Shown piece by piece: positions 59,018 through 64,000 of a stretch of DNA of 64,000 bases; position 1 is the first letter of the stretch, and the number at the start of each line of letters is the position of its first letter. The notes beneath the pieces were generated by a model. It worked only from the letters and a program-made list of their open reading frames with translations, did no database searches and was not told the DNA's origin. The position numbers and the translations under genes are program-made. Origin of the DNA: RPQJ01 sp963754535. Its GTDB lineage: Bacteria; Pseudomonadota; Gammaproteobacteria; Steroidobacterales; Steroidobacteraceae. The stretch spans positions 1 through 64,000 of the forward strand of contig CAVWGG010000011.1 in the NCBI GenBank assembly GCA_963754535.1, written 5' to 3'.

Positions 59018-60061
59018 ATGACGCTCGGTCCGCTGATGGTCGACGTCGCTGGCTGCGAACTCAGCGACGAGGACCGGCACGTGCTGGCGCACCCGCTGGT
59101 GGGTGCGGTGATCCTGTTCACGCGCAATTTCTCCAGCTACGAGCAGCTGGAAGCATTGGTCCGCGACATCCGGGCCGTGCGCAATCCGTCGTTGCTCGTC
59201 ACCGTGGATCACGAGGGCGGGCGCGTGCAGCGCTTCCGGCAGGAGTTCACCGTGCTGCCTCCGCAGCGCGCGATCGGCCACGCGTACGATCTCGACCCGG
59301 AAGCCGGCCGCCGCCTGGCCTGGCAGTGCGGGTGGCTGCTCGCCGCCGAACTGCGTTCGATCGGCATCGACCTGAGTTTCGCACCCTGCATCGACCTCGA
59401 TTACGGCGTCAGCGAAGTCATCGGCGACCGCGCCTATCACCGCGATCCCGAAGTCGTCTCCCGTCTGGCGGTCGCCTGCATGCAGGGCATGCGCACGGCC
59501 GGCATGGCCGCCACGGCCAAGCATTTCCCGGGCCACGGCGCGGTCGTTGCCGATTCGCACAAGGCGTTGCCGATCGATCGCCGTCCGTTGATCGAGCTCA
59601 CCGACGAGCTGCTGCCCTACCGGCGCATGATCGCAAACGGCCTGACGTCCGTCATGGTGGCGCACGTACTGTTCCCAGCGGTCGATGACGCGCCTGCGGG
59701 CTTCTCGGCGCGCTGGATCCAGCAGGAATTGCGCTGGGGCCTCGGTTTTACCGGCGCCGTGTTCTCGGACGACCTGAGCATGGGAGGCGCCGCGTTTGCG
59801 GGCACGGTTCCGGAGCGCGCGCGCCGCGCGATCGACGCCGGATGCGACCTGCTGCCGATCTGCAATGATCGTCCTGCGGTGCTGGCGACGCTTGCCGAGC
59901 TCGAAGGCGCGGCGGATCCATTGAGCCAGGTGCGCCTGGTGCGGCTGCACGGCCGGCAGATGCCGGCCCGCGAACAGCTGCGCAAGACGGCGCAATGGGC
60001 CGAATGCCAGCGGGCGATCGACCATTGCCGTGACGCGCCGAGCCTGCAACTGAACGCCTGA
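59018..60061 (+). CDS. nagZ: Beta-N-acetylhexosaminidase NagZ
   Basis: Cytosolic family 3 glycosidase of peptidoglycan recycling, releasing GlcNAc from anhydromuropeptides; 347 residues. VTVDHEGGRVQRFR (about 66-79), KHFPGHGAVVADSHKALP near 167-184 (the flexible loop with the catalytic Asp-His pair) and VFSDDLSMGGA near 248 (the nucleophile) are intact. Confidence 0.95.
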   Translation: MTLGPLMVDVAGCELSDEDRHVLAHPLVGAVILFTRNFSSYEQLEALVRDIRAVRNPSLLVTVDHEGGRVQRFRQEFTVLPPQRAIGHAYDLDPEAGRRLAWQCGWLLAAELRSIGIDLSFAPCIDLDYGVSEVIGDRAYHRDPEVVSRLAVACMQGMRTAGMAATAKHFPGHGAVVADSHKALPIDRRPLIELTDELLPYRRMIANGLTSVMVAHVLFPAVDDAPAGFSARWIQQELRWGLGFTGAVFSDDLSMGGAAFAGTVPERARRAIDAGCDLLPICNDRPAVLATLAELEGAADPLSQVRLVRLHGRQMPAREQLRKTAQWAECQRAIDHCRDAPSLQLNA

Positions 60062-60095
60062 CAACGGACCGGGGACGCGGGGGAGTTCCAACACG

Positions 60096-60974
60096 ATGAA
60101 TGACGCATCGACCGTGACGACGACCAGCGACGCGCAATTGCTCGGGGAGGTGCTGCGGCACGCGCTCGACGGCATAGCCGTCGTCGAATACCGCGACGGC
60201 CTGACGCACGTGGCCTACGGCAATGCGACGCTCGCCGCGTTGTTGCGCCGCTCGGAGGACTGGGTGGCAGGACGCCGGCTCGAGGACGTCGAAGTCGAGG
60301 CTCCCGCCGACCCCAACCTGACCGCGACGGGTATCGGTTCCCGCGTCCGGCTGAAGCGTGTCGACGGCACGCTGGTCGACTGCGAGCGCTGGGCCGTGAT
60401 GCTGACGGGCGGACGGATGGCGCTCTATTACCGTCCCGTGCCCCGCAATTCGCCGGGCGTGCTGGCTGCGGCGCTCGAACGCTCCAGTGGCCTCAGCACC
60501 GAGGAACAGCTGCTCGAGATGCTCGCGCGTGACTGGTCCATCGGCCAGCGCGACGGTCGCACCGTCACGCTGATGCACTTCGAGATCGACTCGTGGGCGG
60601 AATACCAGGAGATCTTCGGCCGCAGTGCCAGCGACAACGTGCTGCGGCAGGTCGGCCGCACCATCGCGGCGGTGATGAAGCGCGCCAGCGACGTGGTCGC
60701 GCGGTCGGGGCAGGGCGGATTTCTCGTGCTCGGCGTCTCGATGGAGGCCGATGCGGCGCTCGGCTTTGCCGACCAGATCGTCTCGCGCATCCGCTCGCTT
60801 TCGATCCATCACCCGCGCTCCGCGACAGGCAAGTTCCTCACGGTGAGCGCCGGCGCGGTGACCGCACAGCCTCCGCGCGCGGTGAGCCACGCGGCGATGC
60901 TGGAGGCGAGCGGAGCCGCCGTGGGCGCAGCCAGGGCGAACGGCGGCAATCGCGCGGTCCGCGGGGAAATCTGA
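60096..60974 (+). CDS. PAS-like and degenerate GGDEF domain protein
   Basis: A 292-residue cytosolic protein. Residues about 14-115 look like a PAS sensor (LLGEVLRHALDGIAVVEYRD and RRSEDWVAGRRLEDV). Residues about 150-290 have the GGDEF fold (VTLMHFEIDSWAEYQEIFGR, DNVLRQVGRTIAAVMKRASD), but the active-site hairpin reads RSGQGGFLVL in place of R-x-G-G-D-E-F, so the metal and catalytic acidic residues are gone. It is probably not a cyclic-di-GMP synthase; a binding or scaffold role is inferred. It converges on mfd, 3 bases away. Confidence 0.82.
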   Translation: MNDASTVTTTSDAQLLGEVLRHALDGIAVVEYRDGLTHVAYGNATLAALLRRSEDWVAGRRLEDVEVEAPADPNLTATGIGSRVRLKRVDGTLVDCERWAVMLTGGRMALYYRPVPRNSPGVLAAALERSSGLSTEEQLLEMLARDWSIGQRDGRTVTLMHFEIDSWAEYQEIFGRSASDNVLRQVGRTIAAVMKRASDVVARSGQGGFLVLGVSMEADAALGFADQIVSRIRSLSIHHPRSATGKFLTVSAGAVTAQPPRAVSHAAMLEASGAAVGAARANGGNRAVRGEI

Positions 60975-60977
60975 GTC

Positions 60978-63900
60978 CTAGTGTTTCGGCACGCAGCGCG
61001 TGAGTTCGTCGAGCAGTCTCTGCGCGGCGCTGAACCGCTCTTCCGTGTCCTCCCACTTGCCGGTCACGCGGATCTTCCTCGGGCCGTCGAAGCGCATCGT
61101 CCGGTTGCTCTTCTGCAGCAGCAGGACCAGCGAGCCCGGGTCGAGCGGAGTCGCATCGCCGAACGCGACCGAGCCGCTGGCGACGCCCAGGTCCATGCGC
61201 TCGATGTCCAGCGGGTTGGCCACCACGCGCAGCCGCGCGATGCGGAACAGGTTCTTTGCCGGGTCGGGCAGCGGGCCGAAGCGGTCCATCGTCTCGGCCT
61301 GCAGGTCGTCGAGTTCGGTCACCGACTGCACTGAAGAGATGCGCTTGTAGAGCACCAGCCGCGCGTGCACGTCGGGCAGATAGGCCTCAGGCAGCAGCGA
61401 TGGCACGTGCAGGTCGATCTCCGGCCCGTGGTGCAGCGGCTTCTCGAGGTCCAGCACCTTGCCAGCCTGCATCGCCTTTACGGCACGTTCGAGCAGTTCC
61501 ATGTAGAGCGCGAACCCGATTTCCTGGATCTGGCCACTCTGGCCTTCCCCGAGCAGTTCGCCGGCGCCGCGGATTTCGAGGTCGTGCGTCGCGAGCACGA
61601 AACCCGCGCCGAGGTCTTCCAGTGATTCGATGGCCTCGAGCCGGCGCGCGGCATCGGCCGTCATGGCGTTCTTCGGCGGCGTGATCAGGTACGCGTACGC
61701 CTGGTGATGGGAGCGGCCGACGCGACCGCGCAGCTGGTGCAACTGCGCGAGGCCGAAGCGGTCCGCGCGGTCGATGATGATCGTGTTCGCCGTGGGCACG
61801 TCGATGCCGCTTTCGATGATGGTCGTGCAGAGCAGCAGGTTCGCGCGCTTGTGGTAGAAATCGAGCATCACCTGCTCGAGGTCGCGTTCGCGCATCTGGC
61901 CGTGGCCGATCACGATGCGGGCTTCGGGCACGAGCTCCGCCAGCTGCTGCGCCTTCTTCTCGATCGTCTCCACGCTGTTGTGGACGAAGTACACCTGGCC
62001 GCCGCGGCGCAGCTCGCGCAGGCAGGCCTCGCGCACCGTGGGGTCGTTCCATTCGCTCACGAACGTCTTGATCGAGAGTCGTGCGGCCGGCGGCGTCGTG
62101 ATCAATGAAAGATCGCGCAGCCCGCCAAGCGCCATGTTGAGCGTGCGGGGAATCGGCGTGGCCGTCAGCGTCAGCACGTCGACCTCGGACCGGAGCGACT
62201 TGAGGCGTTCCTTGTCGCGCACGCCGAAACGGTGCTCCTCGTCGATGATCACGAGCCCGAGGTCCTTGAACTTGACTCCGTGCTGCAGCAGCCGGTGCGT
62301 GCCGACGACGATGTCCACCTTGCCGGACGCCAAGCCGTCGAGCGCCACCTTGGACTGTGCGCCCGCGCGGAAGCGCGACAGCAGTTCGATCTTCACGGGC
62401 CAGTCGGCGAAGCGGTCGGCGAACGTCTCGTAGTGCTGCTGTGCCAGCAGCGTGGTCGGCACGAGCACCGCCACCTGCTTGCCGCCCTGCACGGCGACGA
62501 ATGCCGCGCGCAGCGCGACCTCGGTCTTGCCGAAGCCGACATCGCCGCAGATCACGCGGTCCATCGGTTTGCCCGAGCGCAGGTCCTCGATCACGGCCTG
62601 GATGGCGTTCAACTGGTCGACGGTCTCCTCGAACGGGAAGCCGGACTCGAACGCGCGCACCTGCTGGTCGTCCACCTTGAAGGCGTGGCCTGCGCGTGCA
62701 GCGCGGCGGGCGTAGACGTCGAGCAGCTCCGCTGCCGCGTCACGGATCTTCGCCGCGGCGCGCGCGCGCGCCTTCGTCCACTGGTCGCCGCCGAGCTTGT
62801 GCAGCGGCGCGGATTCCGCGGGCGCGCCGGTGTAGCGGCTGATGCGTTCGAGCGCCTGGACCGGCACGTACAGCTTGTCGCCCTCGGCATATTCGAGCAC
62901 GAGGAACTCAGCGGTCATGCCGCCGGCTTCCATCGTGGTCATGCCGGTGTAGCGTCCCACTCCGTAATCTTCATGCACGACCGGCGCGCCCGGGCGCAGG
63001 TCCGCGAGCTGCTGGATGATCTTCGCGGGATCGCGGTCGGTGCGTCGGCGCCGTCGCTCCTGGCGCGCACGCTCGCCGAACAACTGCTCCTCGGCGTAGA
63101 TCGTGACTGGCGGGTCGCGCAGCGTGACGCCGGAGGCGAGCGGCGCGACGGTGAGGGCGATGCGTGCGCTCGAATCGAGGAACTCCTGCCAGTTGCCGAC
63201 CACCTTGGCCGTGATGTCGTACGGCCGCAGCAGTTCGAGCAGCAGTTCGCGCCGGCCGGCGGATTCGGCGGCGAGCAGCACGCGGCCCTCGGTGTAGCGC
63301 AACTGGTCCGCGAACGCGTGCAGCGTCTCTTCGCGGCGCTGATCGATGCGGGCGGACGGCGCGGGTTCGGTGCGGAAGTCCACGACCGGGACGGACGGCA
63401 ACGAAGCCGTTTCCGGCACGTCGGTGCGAGCGGGAGTCGCTGGTGCCGGCCCGAGCAGCACGTGCGGCAACGCAGTCGCGGCCGTAAACCATTCGTCCGC
63501 CGGCACGCAGATCTCTGCAGGGTCGAGCACCGGATGCTCGATGTCGTACCGGCGCTCCTCAAAGCGTTCGACCAGCGAACGCCAGGCGTCGCGCAATCCT
63601 GCATCGTGGTCGGACGGCAGGATCACCGTGGCATGCGCCGGCAGGTAATCGAGGAGCGTGGCGGTCTGCTCGAAGAACAGCGGCAGGTAGTACTCGATGC
63701 CCGCCGGGGCGAGCCCCTCGCCGACGTCGCGATAGAGCGGCATGCGCGTCAGGTCGCCCTGGAAGCGCGTGCGGAAGCGCCGGCGGAAGTCCTTGATCGC
63801 CTCGGGCGACAGGCTGAACTCGCGGGCCGGCAGCAGGTCGAGTCGCGGCAGCTTTTCGCGCGAGCGCTGCGATTCGGCGTCGAAGCTGCGGATGCTGTCG

Positions 63901-64000
63901 ATGACGTCGTCGAACAGGTCGATCCGCAGCGGCGATTCGGCTCCCATCGGGTACACGTCGAACAGCGAGCCACGGATGGCGAAGTCGCCAGGCTCGCCCA
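60978..64000 (-). CDS. mfd: Transcription-repair coupling factor (partial, 5' end outside window)
   Basis: SWI2-type DNA translocase that removes stalled RNA polymerase and recruits UvrA. About 1006 codons are visible; the frame runs open through the right edge (LFDVYPMGAESPLRIDLFDD upstream), so roughly 140 N-terminal residues are missing. A UvrB-like part precedes the RNA-polymerase-interacting region (HEDYGVGRYTGM). Helicase motifs are GDVGFGKTEVALRAAF (Walker A), DEEHRFGVRDKE (motif II), TATPIPRTL, and the TRCF tail ends at 60978. A GTG at 63956 is internal, not the start. Confidence 0.95.
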   Translation of the reverse strand, partial: GEPGDFAIRGSLFDVYPMGAESPLRIDLFDDVIDSIRSFDAESQRSREKLPRLDLLPAREFSLSPEAIKDFRRRFRTRFQGDLTRMPLYRDVGEGLAPAGIEYYLPLFFEQTATLLDYLPAHATVILPSDHDAGLRDAWRSLVERFEERRYDIEHPVLDPAEICVPADEWFTAATALPHVLLGPAPATPARTDVPETASLPSVPVVDFRTEPAPSARIDQRREETLHAFADQLRYTEGRVLLAAESAGRRELLLELLRPYDITAKVVGNWQEFLDSSARIALTVAPLASGVTLRDPPVTIYAEEQLFGERARQERRRRRTDRDPAKIIQQLADLRPGAPVVHEDYGVGRYTGMTTMEAGGMTAEFLVLEYAEGDKLYVPVQALERISRYTGAPAESAPLHKLGGDQWTKARARAAAKIRDAAAELLDVYARRAARAGHAFKVDDQQVRAFESGFPFEETVDQLNAIQAVIEDLRSGKPMDRVICGDVGFGKTEVALRAAFVAVQGGKQVAVLVPTTLLAQQHYETFADRFADWPVKIELLSRFRAGAQSKVALDGLASGKVDIVVGTHRLLQHGVKFKDLGLVIIDEEHRFGVRDKERLKSLRSEVDVLTLTATPIPRTLNMALGGLRDLSLITTPPAARLSIKTFVSEWNDPTVREACLRELRRGGQVYFVHNSVETIEKKAQQLAELVPEARIVIGHGQMRERDLEQVMLDFYHKRANLLLCTTIIESGIDVPTANTIIIDRADRFGLAQLHQLRGRVGRSHHQAYAYLITPPKNAMTADAARRLEAIESLEDLGAGFVLATHDLEIRGAGELLGEGQSGQIQEIGFALYMELLERAVKAMQAGKVLDLEKPLHHGPEIDLHVPSLLPEAYLPDVHARLVLYKRISSVQSVTELDDLQAETMDRFGPLPDPAKNLFRIARLRVVANPLDIERMDLGVASGSVAFGDATPLDPGSLVLLLQKSNRTMRFDGPRKIRVTGKWEDTEERFSAAQRLLDELTRCVPKH

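Overview
The window is a gene-dense, GC-rich (roughly two thirds G+C by eye) piece of a gammaproteobacterial chromosome, made almost entirely of conserved housekeeping genes. Three features point to the Xanthomonadales/Nevskiales/Steroidobacterales side of the class rather than the enterics: the gene order uppS-cdsA-dxr, the block rpfE-recJ-prfB-lysS (known from the Xanthomonas rpf region), and the join of the rpsB-to-accA and pyrG-to-pcm regions into one run through tilS. The exact genus cannot be read from the sequence. I see no rRNA, tRNA, CRISPR array, prophage, integrase or insertion sequence. No gap between genes exceeds 300 bases; the largest, 214 bases at 5515-5728, holds the rpsB promoter and leader.

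Layout. 19-711: an unrecognised secreted protein, convergent with a leftward map-glnD-dapC operon (728-5514). 5571-33440: about 28 kb on the plus strand, mostly with 4-base stop/start overlaps: translation (rpsB, tsf, frr), UMP kinase, undecaprenyl and phospholipid precursors (uppS, cdsA), the MEP isoprenoid pathway (dxr, ispD, ispF), envelope proteolysis and outer-membrane assembly (rseP, bamA, skp), lipid A and KDO (lpxD, fabZ, lpxA, lpxB, kdsA), rnhB, dnaE, a TerB-like protein, accA, tilS, pyrG, eno, ftsB and truD. 33449-35938: smr, surE, pcm and an Mth938-domain gene, with changes of strand. 36008-41587: rpfE-recJ-prfB-lysS. 41717-47169: ygfZ, then a succinate dehydrogenase block with three assembly-type proteins (an SDHAF4-like protein, sdhC, sdhD, sdhA, sdhB, sdhE, ygfX). 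47197-56866: sigma-E and its regulators (rpoE, rseA, rseB, rseC), a glutaredoxin-like protein, then lepA-lepB-DUF4845-rnc-era-recO-pdxJ-acpS. 56863-60974: a PolB-type exonuclease, rlmD, nagZ and a degenerate GGDEF protein. 60978 to the right edge: mfd, cut by the window end.

How the genes work together. Envelope biogenesis dominates: lipid carrier and phospholipid synthesis, lipid A synthesis, BamA and Skp, and signal peptidase LepB. RseP, which destroys the anti-sigma factor RseA under envelope stress, lies in the same window as rpoE-rseA-rseB-rseC.

Most worth a second look. (1) Three genes, bamA, tilS and ispD, each carry one +1 frameshift near the 3' end; in tilS the shift makes the reading frame run straight into pyrG. 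Base-calling errors in the assembly are the simplest explanation, but this needs reads. (2) Non-coding G-rich palindromes lie between prfB and lysS, between lysS and ygfZ, and (truncated) between sdhA and sdhB. They are built from tandem TTAGGGG or GAGGAAGG-type units, and one arm is a perfect G-quadruplex motif. They are the least explained sequences here. (3) prfB has the classic programmed +1 frameshift. I found no convincing new multi-gene system.
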